Below, in pieces: positions 11,560 to 23,774 of a DNA stretch of 64,000 nt; position 1 is the first letter of the stretch; each line of letters starts with the position of its first letter. The notes under the pieces were generated by a model, which was not told where the DNA came from, searched no databases, and was given only the letters and a program-made list of their open reading frames with translations. The stretch is from Rhypophila decipiens (lineage: Eukaryota > Ascomycota > Sordariomycetes > Sordariales > Naviculisporaceae). A program made the position numbers and the translations under genes. The DNA is taken from the NCBI GenBank assembly GCA_033297075.1, contig MU858230.1, positions 1 through 64,000 on the forward strand, written 5' to 3'.

Positions 11560-14500
11560 TGACCTGGAGTCGAGAAGAGGACGGGACCGGTAATATTCCG
11601 AGGTTTGGTTAAGGGCTCACGGAATTATTGGGGAAATAGTTTTATTGCTCCTCCTCGATGGGCCGATTATCTGATGTCGACAGCAATCGGTGCCGTCAGC
11701 GGCAGAAAGTGCAGTCAAGCGCACCATCGCGTAGTAATCAGCAGCTTCCTCACTGGCCAATTTTAGCGGGGAGCGTGGTGCTTTTGATGCCGTCATAGGG
11801 AGACGAAACCAGTGCAACCTGGAAGCTCCCTCGCAAATTCCGACAAAGGCCCAAAAAAAGAAAGAAACAAAAGGTAAAAGCTTTGAGCAGCGATCAGGAA
11901 ACAGGAGATATTACAAATTTCTACCCCGTGTTTATCTTTTCTGTCCAAGGAAGCAAGCGCGATCGAGCAGTCGCGTGCTGTGCTGTGGGGCCCCGGTTGG
12001 TATCCATGGTAACAATTCCAGCCCCTGAAATGCTGCAAACATTGTAGTGATGCTAGGATAGGTATACACAGCCCCTGACTAACCCCACCTCCAATCGCGG
12101 CCCGGCGCGGCCCGGCGCTCACCGGGAAAATAACCTCATTCACTTTCGAGATCTGTCAGTACGGATGCACCTATTCAGGTAGTATACCAACAGCCAAAAG
12201 GCAAAGACGTAATCATTGGTACAGTTATCCGCGCCTTTACTACTTCCCAGTTTGACATGTGCTCTATGAACTAATATGGTCTCCTTTGGAGGAGTAGGAT
12301 GCCCTCCATTTGGTCACCGAGTCGGGTCGGGAAAAGAAATGTGAAAGACGATAATAGTACATGGTATCTTGAAAAATGTAATCAGTTCATATGGATCCGT
12401 GAAAGACGGACCATGCCCCCACCCCAAGCAAGAGACTATCCAACTCCAAGCCGTGACATGCCGAGGTGTTGCTGATAGCTCCATTTGGACGACACAGTAT
12501 CGCATCGTCTGCTCGCACGTCTTGGCGTGCATGTTCGTCGTTGCGGTTATTGCTGTATGCCGAGGGTTCATACGTGCACGTCGAGATGGATTCTGCTGTG
12601 ATATCTGAGAGTGTCGGCCTGTTACCGTTGGTGGTTGGCAATTCACCACACGCGCTCTGATGGATACATGGAGCGTCTTCCCTGCATGCGGCCATATTAC
12701 TGTCGCTGCTGTCTTTCCTGGCGGGGAAGACGAGTGTCCCGGCCGAAGAGGTGGTGCGGTTCGAGTTCGAAAGGGGAGTCCTTATCCCCGACCCGGTGCC
12801 GGTGATATCAGGGGATAAAGTGGAGGTTGTGCAGGAAACCTTTGGTCTGCTTTCGGTTTTGCTGCTGCTGCTACTGGCTGTTGGGACTAGCAGCTGCTGG
12901 TGAGCATGTGTGGCGGCGGCTTCTTCCCCAGATCGTAGAGATGGGCCTCGTCCTAATCACGGCGCATCGGATGCAAGGTCATACGTCAGCACTCAATCTT
13001 GACTTTGTTCTCCGCATCTTCCGTTGCATATGGAACTCGAGGCTTGGCACTTGAGACAATGGGAGAAAATACTGATGCCACCTGCAAGTGAGATGACAAA
13101 TATACTGCTGGGTTCAGGGAGAGGCCTTCAAGTTGTCTCTGCCCATGGCTCAACTCGGAGCTTTGGACCCCCGTCATCCGAGTATCCGATACAGATGGTA
13201 GGTGGATGTGTCTTGTAGAGATAGTGCTAGGAAAGATGTCGGCGGTATGATGCCCAAGTACTTACGCGTATGTCCTTCCACTTGGGGTGGCGAGTTTGGG
13301 TCAATGTCGCCGCCAATATCGGCCATGATGTGCATGTCATATCAAGCAGTCGTCCGCTTAAGCGTTGTCGAGGGTGGGTGGGGTCGTCGCCTCTGTGCTT
13401 CCCATGTCCTTCGAGAAAGAAAATGGAAAGGAGGAGAGGAGTTATAGGTTCCATTGCGGTCTCAGGGTCCATGATTCGTTTATTTACGAGCAATCTGAAA
13501 GATGCTATCTGGTATGATCGACCATGTAGAGCTGAGAGTTGGCACTTTGAGTTAGACCTCCAGCATCGGCATGGATGCCGAGGTCGCCGGTCTAGACATG
13601 CAGGGCACTTCATCTCACGGTAACTTTTGACGAATTTGAAGGTCCTTTGCAAATAATCATTCCTCTCTAGCGAAGACGAATAGAAGCTCGAGTAATTCTC
13701 CTTCCATAGCCCGCCAAGCCCTCAACGCGCTGTATACTGGGGGTGTTGGGAAGGATCTCAGGACGGATGAGAATTCCACGTGGCTATGGACGGGGCAGGG
13801 GCCGAAGACGACAGCTGTGCCGCGGGAAGGAACCTGTTTGGTGGGATGCTATGCCGGAAAGGGTGTCGGGGACGTTGAGGTAGGAGCAAGTCTGCTGAAA
13901 TCTCCAGGCGGACATGGGTCCTGAGTGACGACATTCCGATATAGTCTCCCCGTTCCGCCTTGGAGAGGTGGCCTCGGCGAGAATGTCTGCGCCGCCTCCT
14001 TATTCGTTCAACTGGACATCTTTTTTCACCGAGCACCACGCAAAGGGTTTGCAAGTCCGTCTTGTTAGTTCTGTAGCCTTCAAGGCACTTGATTGCTGGT
14101 GCGTTAGCCCGTGAAACTTTGGTATTAAGCCCTTTTCCAGGCATGCAACCGCGGGTAGACTTCCTGTCCAGTCTCGTCATTCCGAGCTGTTGTTTCGGCA
14201 TCGGAAGCCTCACTGTGAAGTTCGTTTACGTCCGTCTTGTCGTTGAAGCTGTGCATATTTTCGCAGCCAATCAGATCACTGGCATAGGTATTTGATCGGT
14301 TCTGCTCAGCCACGGGAGCAAAGATGCACCGTGGCCATGTCAAGGTTACACTGACTTCCCAAAACAGTCAGACAACCGCTGCCACTAAATTGCAAGATAT
14401 TGTCCGCTTACATGTCGTATCTCTCTGTTTAGTGAGCACAGTGTCGTCCCTGAGGCGCAGTGTTCCAGAGAAACAGCTTGACGTTTTTGGGGAGGTCCCT

Positions 14501-15208
14501 GTCCCCTTCTTGTTTACTAGCAACCAGTGGCATTGTCTGTCTGTGCCCTTCTCGTCTTCCAACAGTCGATCTGGATAGATATCACCACCTTGGTTTGTCA
14601 CTGGCAGAGCTGAAAAATCTGCTGATCTTCGATTGTTCGTGGTCCATTGCATTTATGTCAGCTCCCATTTCCAGACGCCTAGCTGAGCGTAACCCCAGAT
14701 CGTCTGCCAGTAGCACTTGGCTAGGAATAAAACCCGGTGATTATGTTTGCCCCTTTATATGAGCCACCTGTAGTATACCCTCTTCAGGTGGCTGCTTCTA
14801 TCAATCCTAGACATGAACAGGCCCGTAAAAAGGATGGGTTCGTTTAACGCCGAAAATAACTGGATCTGGAGGATCTTGCTGTAACCAACGCTATGCTGGC
14901 ACATGCAAATACTGCACGAGTTTCTCTTCTTCGCCGCTAGGATGGTGACATGTCGCCATGTTGGGGCCCCGAGACAGTGTGAGCATTTTGACCCATACGA
15001 GCGGCCAAAGTAGCAAAGTCCCAAGCATGAGAGGTTCTCAGTTCCTACTTTTAAAGCCCAGAGGGAAACAAATTACCTTGAGCGGTCTCCTGTTAATGGG
15101 TTAGCGTCTCTCTTTTTCTTTCTTTTTTTCTCAACTTGCCTGCTAGTACTAGTATTGTCGTCAAACCAAACCATCCCAATTTCAGCATCTTTATCGATTT
15201 ACTTAAGA
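11560..15208. other. Large gene-free region (3.65 kb)
   Basis: No open frame here has recognisable family motifs, plausible splice structure or a convincing start; candidate frames up to about 150 codons are low-complexity or shadow-like. A pyrimidine-rich tract at about 15108-15142 probably belongs to the amidase promoter. It may hold non-coding transcripts or decayed sequence; nothing in the sequence proves either. Confidence 0.5.
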
Positions 15209-17495
15209 ATGGACACTCTTCATGAGCCAACCCCGTCTTCGGTCTGCCCTTTGGGTGGTCAGCTACAGCATGCCTGGGAACGAATAGCAGAGCAGAAGCG
15301 GCAAAGTGAATTGGCCAAGATCCCCGGGGAATGGGTATTGGCTCCGTCGGTGGTGGCTGAAGCCAAGAATCTCCCGAGCCTCACCGATCCACCCTTCATC
15401 GAGAGCCTCCTCGATGCTGAAACATGTCGTATCACCACCACGGATGCGACCGAGCTGCTGCAACAAATGGCATCGGGAGAGTTGACTGCCGTCCAAGTTG
15501 TCATTTCTTTTTGCAAGCGCGCGGCTATCGTGCATCAACTGGTGAGTACATGCGATGGTGGTTGCACTCGGACTGTTGTTGATACTTCAGTTTGTACAGA
15601 CACAGAGCCTGCTTGAGATCGGCTTTGATATTGCTATTCGTAGAGCAAAAGAACTGGATGAATACTTCGCAACCGCCAATCAGCTGGTAGGCCCCCTGCA
15701 CGGTCTCCCATTCACACTCAAAGACCAGTTTCACGTCAAGGGTCTGGAAACCTCTATGGGCTATGTGGGTTGGGTAGATACGTTTGAAGGCCAGAAGGGG
15801 ACGAATAAGGAGAGGAGATTTGAAAGCGAACTGGTAAGAGAATTCAACACGCTTGGGGCAGTGGTAATCGGCAAGGTACGATAAATCATCTTATACCTCA
15901 GGCCATCCATACAAGATTTACTTGCGAATAGTGCTGACATGCGGGCAATGAACTCTGCCATGACAGACAACTCTGGTACAGAGTACATGGGTAGGTCAGA
16001 GTCACGGTACGAAGCGCGGAAAGTGCGGAACGGCGAGAGCTAACCACCGGTACAACACCACTGCAGTCTCCCGAAACCAGCAACAACATTTTGGGATACC
16101 TATGGAGCCCCCACAACAGAAAGCTTTCAGCCGGGGGGTCATCTGGAGGTACGATGCATGCAGTGTGATATGCCAAGAAAGGCAGAGTATGGACGCTGAT
16201 TGTACAATGGTTAATAGGAGAGGGTGTGATGCAGGCTCTCAGGGGCAGTGTGTTCGGCATCGGGACAGACATCGGAGGATCGGTTTCCATGCCGGCATCA
16301 TACAACGGCCTCTTCAGCCTCAAGCCATCCAACGGGCGAATCTCCATGAAGGGGGCGGCAGGACCAAGTCCAGGGCAGCAGATCATGCCCGCCGTGGCTG
16401 GTATAATGGCAGTCTCGATTGCAACCATCCGACTGGTCTTGAGGTCGTTGCTCTCGACCGAGCCGTGGCTTCACGACCCGTATATCGTGCCAATCCCGTG
16501 GAGGGAAACGGAGGAATATCATGCCGAGAGTGGCGATCTGGACGAGCCATACCGACCTGCCTTTGGCATCATGGAAAGTGATGGAGTGGTAACGCCCCAC
16601 CCTCCAGTGCAGAGGGCCCTGAAGGCTGTGAAGGAAGCCTTGAGTAGACTAGGCCACAAGGTAAGGGAGTGAAGATGGGGGTGTAGAGACTGAAATTGAT
16701 TAATCACTCTACTTGATGAGTTCAGGCATGGCTGACAGCACCTGTGCTACTTAGATGGTCCCCTGGGAGCCTCCTTCGAACCAGGAGAGTGAAGCCATCC
16801 ACGGACAAATAGCGCGGGGAGACGGTTGTGCTGATGTCTGGGAGGTCCTTCAGCTGTCAGGCGAGCCTGAAGTGTATGAGATCAGGGGCTTGTTCGAGCC
16901 CGATGGGCCAAGAGATCCCCTTCCTCTGCTGAAATACCAGGAAATCGTGGCTCACATGAAAGACTACCGAAACAGGTACCAGGAGTACTGGATGTCAACA
17001 GCTGAGAATTCAGGCAATGGGAAGCCCGTAGATGCTTTTATCTCGCCCGTCACAGTGACAGCTGGCCTTTTGCCCGACAAATTCTGCTACGGCGGTACGT
17101 CATGTCCTGGTGCGAATGGTACCATGGCAATAAGATATCTTTGCATGGCTGACTAGAATTGTACATCAGGTTATCTCAGCTGTGTCAACGTCCTTGACCT
17201 ACCCGCCGTTGTCGTTCCTGTCTTGTTCGCCGACAAGAACATTGACAAAGCGGACGAAAACTTCCAGCCGCTGAGCCATGTTGACAAGACCAACATGGAT
17301 GCTTGTGAGTCGATTATTTTGTCAGACTAACGTTACCAAGACCTGCTAACAATCCCAGACGACGCCGAGGCATACCATGGATCTCCTGCCGCAGTCTTGG
17401 TGGTCGGTCGACGGCTGTGCGAGGAGAAGCTTCTGTCTTTGGCTCAGATGGTTGTCGACGCCCTGCACACCGGCGGACCAGACTCAGGCTGTTGA
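15209..17495 (+). CDS. Amidase (amidase-signature family), 589 aa, 8 exons incl. a 24-nt microexon
   Basis: Predicted amide hydrolase of the fungal acetamidase/general amidase group, releasing ammonia and a carboxylate; probably cytosolic. Seen: exons 15209-15541, 15600-15875, 15967-15990, 16067-16148, 16218-16660, 16755-17094, 17170-17304 and 17359-17495. The Ser-cisSer-Lys triad is complete: K152 in LPFTLKD, S236 in AGGSSGG, S260 in GTDIGGS. The 24-nt exon encodes TTLVQSTW and gives the expected ten residues between the GK and ETSNN blocks. Both introns around it have good branch sites (CTGAC, CTAAC). Without it the protein would lack eight residues next to the catalytic core. At 15599 a 9-nt upstream alternative acceptor would add FVQ. 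The stop codon lies 10 bp from the stop of the opposite-strand kinase-like gene. The ATG at 15209 is the first in frame. Confidence 0.92.
15967..15990 (+). other. 24-nt microexon of the amidase gene
   Basis: Flanked by ...GACAG and GTAGGT. In phase 0 at both ends it encodes eight residues, and it splits what would otherwise be a single unusually long (191 bp) intron into introns of 91 and 76 bp, close to the local norm. Confidence 0.8.
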
Positions 17496-17505
17496 TGACT
17501 GATGA

Positions 17506-19278
17506 TTACAAGGGACCAGCAGACTGTTGGTCAAAGGACTGTAATGAATCCAAGACGTGCTGTAATTTCGGTCGAGACAGTCCAAATTCTTGTTTATCCC
17601 AGTCATTGGTGGCGAAGAAGCGCCTTGCGTCTTCAAGTTCAGCCGTCCACCATTCAAGAGCTGCATCCAGAACGTGTTCGGGCATTTGTTCAGAGTGAGG
17701 TGGCTGACGGGTGGCAGAGGGGACAGTGCTAGTATAGATCAAGCTACCTGCCATTCGTACCACCTTCCTGCGAGGGGGACTGTCCGACAGTTGCCACTGC
17801 GGTGCATCTGAAGTGCATTGGCGGACCAGACGTTGAATGCCAATGGGTGTCCGACAAAAGTCGGGAAAGTTGATGACAGGCTCAATGGGAAAGCGATAAG
17901 CCAGGCTTGGCCTGACGGAGCTGAGCCCCTCAAAGACGCAGTAAATGAAAAGGCCTAGGGTGTAAACCATGGCCTTCTCCTGGCTCTGGCGAGACAAAGC
18001 AAACCAGGGGCGGTTCTTGGAATGAATGAAACTTGTCTCTCCAACCTGTGTGGGTCTCTTGCGAACGTACGCCGCAATGAGAGAGTCCCATGCCGGTGTC
18101 TTGGAGCCTTGTTGGTTGTTCAGCAGATTCTCGACATACTGCGGATACAGCACCTCGGGGGGACACCATTCGTGCCAGCTGCCCCGCTGCTCCAAGTCGC
18201 AGAGGACGGCTTGACCCTGGTTGTCGAGAAGGACATTATCTGGTCGTAGGTCCGAATAGAATGTCCTTCCCTTCTCAAACAGGTGTATCAGTGCTGAGGT
18301 CACCTGGGTACACCAGCATATCTTTGTTGCTGTGTCGAGTCTTTGAGCGAAGCTGTAGGCAGGGAGTTTGTCACGCAACGAGCCGGAAGGCAAGTAAGGA
18401 AGGAGAAACCCATAGACCCCCTGCTTCCCACCGAAGCTTGATTTCTTTGTCACTGTCGCCAGGGGCGGTCCGACAATGTTGCTATGTGGGGGTATGGTAA
18501 GAAGGAGGTTGAGCTCGTGTAGCACGTGGTGAAAGTCGTCCGACCCAGACTTGAAAACGGCCGTCATGCCTTGCAGCTGGGGCCTCTCCTTGCACCGTAG
18601 CACCTTGACCAGGCTCACGGAATCGTGGAGCTGGCGTATGAGGCAGAGATCGGAGAGGTCTAGGTTTGGAGGCCAACGAGCCGCTGGGATATCTTGTCGA
18701 GCCCATGCTTGATGGAGGCTAGCAAGGGAAGTGGCCAAGCCTTCGAGGGCATAGTTCGGTTCGATGGAAACGTCAACATTGCCCAAGTCAGAGTCGATAT
18801 GGCTGACAACGACCCTTGATCCATAAGGTAGGCGGCGATATCTGCTCAAAAGGGATGGGTTCTGAGCGCAATAATTATCCAACACACGGCAGATATATCT
18901 CGATATGCCTAGGGCGCTGATGGCAGGCGGATGTGTAAGCGGTACGCCTGTGGTGGCATCAAGAGTATGTCTGAGGGCAGGAGAATAGTTTCCCTGGTCA
19001 GGGACAAAGACATCAATTCTTAACGGGGGCAGACATCCAGAGTCTAGCATGTCGAGAGGTATTGCGTAGAACCGCGTCTTGAAAGTGGCAGCTCCGTCGA
19101 TTCGCCACCGAGTAGCTCCGATGGCCGGGAAACTGTCCACACGGTTCTTGGGGTTCAAGGCCGAGTCTTGCCATGGTGTAAGGGCGGTATTGAGTGCGAT
19201 TCGGGATCTGAAATCTTGATGCTTAAAGACGTAACTTGGTCTCCAAAGAGCATCTATCGATTCGAATGATAATTCCAT
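17506..19278 (-). CDS. Divergent fungal protein kinase-like protein, 590 aa, intronless
   Basis: The C-terminal half is a protein kinase fold; the N-terminal about 210 residues match no domain I recognise. Seen: probable beta-3 lysine K243 (TAVFKS), alphaC glutamate E255 (LHELNLL), hinge-like GFLLPYLPSGSL (about 290-301), catalytic loop YSDLRPDN (341-348) in place of HRDLKPEN, and CDLEQ (360-364) in place of DFG. The catalytic Asp (D343), Asn (N348) and metal-binding Asp (D361) are kept, but H of HRD and FG of DFG are lost and no glycine-rich loop is obvious. It could be an atypical kinase or a pseudokinase; small-molecule kinases such as aminoglycoside phosphotransferase-like enzymes are also possible. 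Residues 365-375 (RGSWHEWCPPEV) resemble an activation-segment APE. The ATG at 19278 is the first usable start. The tail-to-tail layout with the amidase (10-bp gap) implies overlapping 3' UTRs. Confidence 0.75.
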   Translation of the reverse strand: MELSFESIDALWRPSYVFKHQDFRSRIALNTALTPWQDSALNPKNRVDSFPAIGATRWRIDGAATFKTRFYAIPLDMLDSGCLPPLRIDVFVPDQGNYSPALRHTLDATTGVPLTHPPAISALGISRYICRVLDNYCAQNPSLLSRYRRLPYGSRVVVSHIDSDLGNVDVSIEPNYALEGLATSLASLHQAWARQDIPAARWPPNLDLSDLCLIRQLHDSVSLVKVLRCKERPQLQGMTAVFKSGSDDFHHVLHELNLLLTIPPHSNIVGPPLATVTKKSSFGGKQGVYGFLLPYLPSGSLRDKLPAYSFAQRLDTATKICWCTQVTSALIHLFEKGRTFYSDLRPDNVLLDNQGQAVLCDLEQRGSWHEWCPPEVLYPQYVENLLNNQQGSKTPAWDSLIAAYVRKRPTQVGETSFIHSKNRPWFALSRQSQEKAMVYTLGLFIYCVFEGLSSVRPSLAYRFPIEPVINFPDFCRTPIGIQRLVRQCTSDAPQWQLSDSPPRRKVVRMAGSLIYTSTVPSATRQPPHSEQMPEHVLDAALEWWTAELEDARRFFATNDWDKQEFGLSRPKLQHVLDSLQSFDQQSAGPL

Positions 19279-21120
19279 GACTGGTGGGACTCTGCGAATC
19301 AACACGTCGTGTCATGGAAGCTCAAGTTTTCAACATGTCATATTCATCATTGGCAAAGTTGAAAACTCCAATTTGCTATTTCTGTAAGCGAGCAGTCATG
19401 ATGGATGCTGGTGTCACGTATCAAACGGCACTTGGGATTGACATGATGCGGAATGGAACCAATCATGATCGAGTTTCAGGGCCGGTGTTCGGGACTTGTC
19501 AGCCATCACTCTTCTGCACTTCAAGTTCTCGTCAATATTTGGATTTTCATCTTCAACTCCTAGTTCCGCTCATGGCCATTTCAACGGGAAGGCCCGAGGT
19601 TGTAAAGCGTCACGGTCACAGCGGCATCTCGAAACCAAACAAAAACACGATCGATAGGACGACAACGGAGCTGACAGCCATTTTTGGGATAGCTTTCCAG
19701 ACCGCTCTTACTTGTACCAATGACGGGCAGCGGTTTGTTCGTCTGGTGTCGACTTACATCCGGGCCGTCTTATCTGCATCGGTTGGTTCCACTGTCGCAC
19801 CTTTCTGCCATGCACTTTCAGGGTAAACATTTCTTTGGCTAATCCCGGGAGCCTGCCTGTCCGTCACTGTAGTGTATGCGTTTCGTGTTTCGGTCCACAA
19901 TGTTTTGCTTTTTTTATTGATCGACCACGCTGGTCTTTTCCCAAGCATCCTTGGTTCTAAAACGTGTCCACGGGGTCCCTTTACACGGCTTGGCCCATAG
20001 TACGCAGCCCAGTAGGGCTGAACATGGTCAACCCCTGATCCCGATCGGACGACTTGAGGTCTTGAGCGGATCCATGGCCGCCACTGACAGTGACGTCCGA
20101 ATGTACTGTACGCAGCGTTTAATCTCGATACCTGGTAGCTTAAGCTACCCCGTAACCGACGGCACGGTAGATGTGAATACTCTCGGACACTCCGTTCATC
20201 TGTCTGCCGATCTATTTCCCGTCTCTTGCAATATGCTTCTTGCCCGCCACGGCGCCGTCTACTCCTAACCATGGAGTTGCGCGGCGGGGATTATCCCTCA
20301 AACGGACCTAATGCCGTGGTGGTTTCGGTCAGTTATGAGGTCCTTAGAACTAGATTATGAATATGTAGACAGCTGCAGGACAATTGAACTTGAGTGGTCT
20401 GCTCACCGAACACAGCAATGGATTTTGCCGATGATGGCGTTTGGATGGCATAAAAAAAACCCTCCAACCGTATGGTCGCGTGTAATGACGCTGTTACGAC
20501 AGCAACACTGTCTGAATGCAAATGTACAAAGGTACAACCTTGGCCCCCAGCAGTCCAGGGAATTCATCCTTCGCTCCCCCGTGTTTCCCAATGTTACACC
20601 GAGCGTCCTGACCGCCTCAACAGGAATCCTACCAGGTAATCTGCATGGCCTCTCCAGTTCTTTTACTGTCACTTCTCCGCTTGTCCCGTGTCAATATGCT
20701 ACCACTACGGATACACACCCACAAATGCCCAAGCCACTCCCGCAATATGTTCTCCCCAGAAAACGCCATATCGTCTGCCTGAGGCGCCTACTACATAGCC
20801 TGCTGCATCGCGCCAAGGTTAAGTGAATGTGCATCCAGTCAACAGTCACAACACGAATCTGACCCGGTCTTTTGGGTCTGGTTCGCGCCCCGCAGTGTTT
20901 AAAGTGTCAAGGGGCCGCCCCCAAACTCCCTATCACGGCCCTTCCTTTCGTCAACCGATCAAGCCGGTTCGCCCTCCAACTACCTTCTCCTCTCTCTGAC
21001 TCTTTCTTCTAATCTCCAACCATCACCCAAAAGCCGACACACATTAGCCACACTGCCGACTCTAGGCCGAATCCAGCAGTGGCAACGCCGACGCCTGGTT
21101 GCCGCTTTCCAGGTTCCCCC
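19279..21120. other. Intergenic, divergent promoter region
   Basis: 1.84 kb between the kinase-like gene (-) and a Zn2Cys6 regulator (+). Open frames of 170-180 codons occur on both strands but lack motifs or good starts. A CT-rich stretch (about 20960-21010) directly precedes the regulator. No gene called. Confidence 0.5.
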
Positions 21121-23512
21121 ATGGCCACAGATACCGGGAGGACGGATCCACAGTTCACCCATGGGAAGTTGCTGGAAGCAGCCACCCTGCTGCGTCTACC
21201 CGTTGACCTGCTTGCCGACAGGCTGGGCTTGGCTCCGGAGCCCCTTGACCAGCTGCCCATGACAACCTACGAGACGCGTGGGCCCTCGCTATCATGGGTC
21301 GACGCCGGCTTCCATAGTGGCTCCGATAATGATCTGGCCTCGTTTTCGGATACGTCTTTGCCCAACACATACGCGTCAATAGCCCACCCTCTCATGGGAC
21401 CATCGAGTCAAACAACTAACAAGACCTCCCCCATCGCTACTCAAGCTTCTGGCCGGCGCTCGACATCCGCCGGGCCCGTCTTCTGGGATCCCGTCACGGG
21501 ACCTAGCACCCCTTCAGGCTGGGCAAGTGCCGAAGAAAATGGACAACCACTTGGGAGTCATCATCGTACTGTAGACCGGTCATCCGGAAACTTTCTGTCA
21601 GTGCCTAATCCTAGGCCCATGCCCAGGCCTAGGCTCGGAACGCCGTCTTCGTCGGCATCACAGGAGAATGCAACCAATGCCGCTACTCGGGGGGGATCCA
21701 GCTGTGCTTCGTTCAAACAGGAGGAGGGTACATCAACCCATGATGCCTCTGGTGAAGCAGACGACGAGTTTATGGTTACCAAAGAGGAAACCGAGGCCGC
21801 CATCGTGAATGCGCCTGTGCTCGGCCCTTGTAGTAAAGTTTGGGTCCTTCCACCGGTAATATTGATTCCCGACCCAATTTGGCATGTGCTTGGGAAAACT
21901 AACACAAACTTTCGTTGGTTATAGCGTATCCAGCGTAAACGGAGAGCGAAACCTGACGGCGGCGGTGCCCCCAAGAGGAAGCGGGATTCGAGCGATGGGC
22001 CTGAAGAGGGTCCTAAACGCCGAGGTGCTTATACCGACGAGGCCAAGAAACGCAACACTGCCCTCACCCGACTTCTCAAGTCATGCATCAGGTGCAGGAT
22101 GAACAGAGGTCGTGTATGTTGACCCCGAAATCTGCCATATGCTCATGTCCGGGTGCTAAAACGTTCTTGTCTCTATATAGTGTAATCCGGACCCCGACGA
22201 CCTCACGGGACCTTGCCTGACGTGCAAACGCATGACGGGTCCAACTCTGTGCAAGATGCCGTGCTTCCGGTACATAATTACGGAGGCGCTGTTGTACAGG
22301 GAGCAAAAGGCCCCGTTCCAGGTCTACAGCAAAAGATGGCAGAATATGGACATTGTCAACATACCGGCCGACGGATGGGCCTCGGACCAAATTCGGACGA
22401 TTGTCGTCTCGCCCATTCAACTGTTTGCCCCTTTCCAGATTCAAGTTAGGGAGTTTATTCCGGTAGACGGAGACTTGCTCGAAGAGCAATGGATGACTGC
22501 CACGGGGCCACAGAAGATCCAGCTGCCGAGATATGCCGTCGCTGATATGCTGGAAGCCGCGCGTGAGCTCAAGAGATACATCGAGTCCAACGTGTGGAAC
22601 TTTCTGAACTCGTCTGTACAGCAGCTGGACCCTTTGTTCTGGGAGACGTACTATATGGCCTTTCGCCACATCGGAAGTGCCCAGACGCCCGGAGAGCGTG
22701 AGCTGTTGACCAACACTTTCAAGCTCTGGGTAACATGCCGTGTCATCAGCACGCCAGTCCACATTTGTGGTGAAGAGAAACTAGGGGGCCACGCCATCTA
22801 CTCGCCCGACAGTCTGCACGACGGAAAGGTGCCCATGCCGGTAATTATGACGGCTCAGTTTGAATGCATCAACTACACCACCTTCCTCAGGCCGTGGAGC
22901 AAAGCTGTGCTGAAGCAGCTGAACGACTTGGTCCTTGCCAAGAGACGCGAGTACTGGCTCACCATCTATTTCACCATGTTTATCCTGCTACACAGCTGCG
23001 CCATGCTCACGCGTCGGGATGAAGAAACGGCTCGGCAGTATGCTATGAAGGTATGACAGCCCAAGCCGTGTATGACACAGCAGGCGATCATGAAGCTGAC
23101 AGGAACCGATGATGCACAGGAACAATACGCAAATCCTGACACCATCAAAGCTCACCAGAGCGGAATGCAAACCATGCTTGCGCATTTCCATTTTATCAAC
23201 AAAGGGGTTGCGCCTTTTTCACTGGCGCACAGTGCCGTCGGGAGACAAGATCTTGCCAAGGCAGCTGCTTTGGACGATGATCAAGTCAGGTTTGTCTGGA
23301 AAACGTCTGCCATGGTTCAAGAGCCTGAGCGTGGTAAGTACTACTGCTTGACCCACTTTGCTACAAGACTTTGATGACAAAGAACGAGCACTGATTGTTT
23401 CCACACAGCTGCACGAATAAAGGCCGTGAGGGAGAGTGGACAAGTGGGCGATGACTTGTATTGGGTATCGATGCTTTACGACAAGGAGTGGAAGCCCGCA
23501 AGTCAGGATTAG
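21121..23512 (+). CDS. Zn(II)2Cys6 transcription factor with internal zinc cluster, 703 aa
   Basis: Predicted fungal DNA-binding regulator, nuclear. Seen: exons 21121-21855, 21925-22113, 22181-23050, 23120-23333 and 23409-23512. The first about 240 residues are S/T/P-rich and low complexity. A basic stretch (KRRAKPDGGGGAPKRKR, about 248-265) looks like a nuclear localisation signal. The zinc cluster follows at C299-x2-C302-x6-C309-x10-C320-x2-C323-x8-C332, which fits the family spacing exactly; the third cysteine is the first residue after an intron. The remaining about 370 residues contain helical segments (TPGERELLTNTFKLWVTCR, YWLTIYFTMFILLHSC), with YWVSMLYDKEWKP near the end. A mid-protein cluster is unusual, but known in a group of long filamentous-fungal C6 proteins. 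The acceptor at 21924 is chosen over the one at 21933; they differ by three residues. The target genes are unknown; the nearest gene is the convergent TauD dioxygenase. Confidence 0.85.
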
Positions 23513-23774
23513 GGTTTTATCCACTTCATGTAGAAGTCTAAATAGAGGGCTATTTCACCACCAGTGAAACCAAAGACAAACAAAACCAATACAAAGTAAA
23601 ACGATTGACATGTGATTGCTCTGTCTATCTAGAAAGAAACCATTCACAGGTTGAGTGGAGAAATATTCGTAAGTAAATTCTTCTCCAACAACCACAAAAG
23701 CCCCCAAAGGGCCATCTTTAAAAACACAGAGATTGAATCCGAGTCTGCAGCAGGCCCAATGCGATATAAAGAAA

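Noticed and set aside
19754..20826. Frames of 170-180 codons on both strands
   Set aside because: No domain, no plausible splice structure, weak start contexts; composition resembles non-coding sequence.
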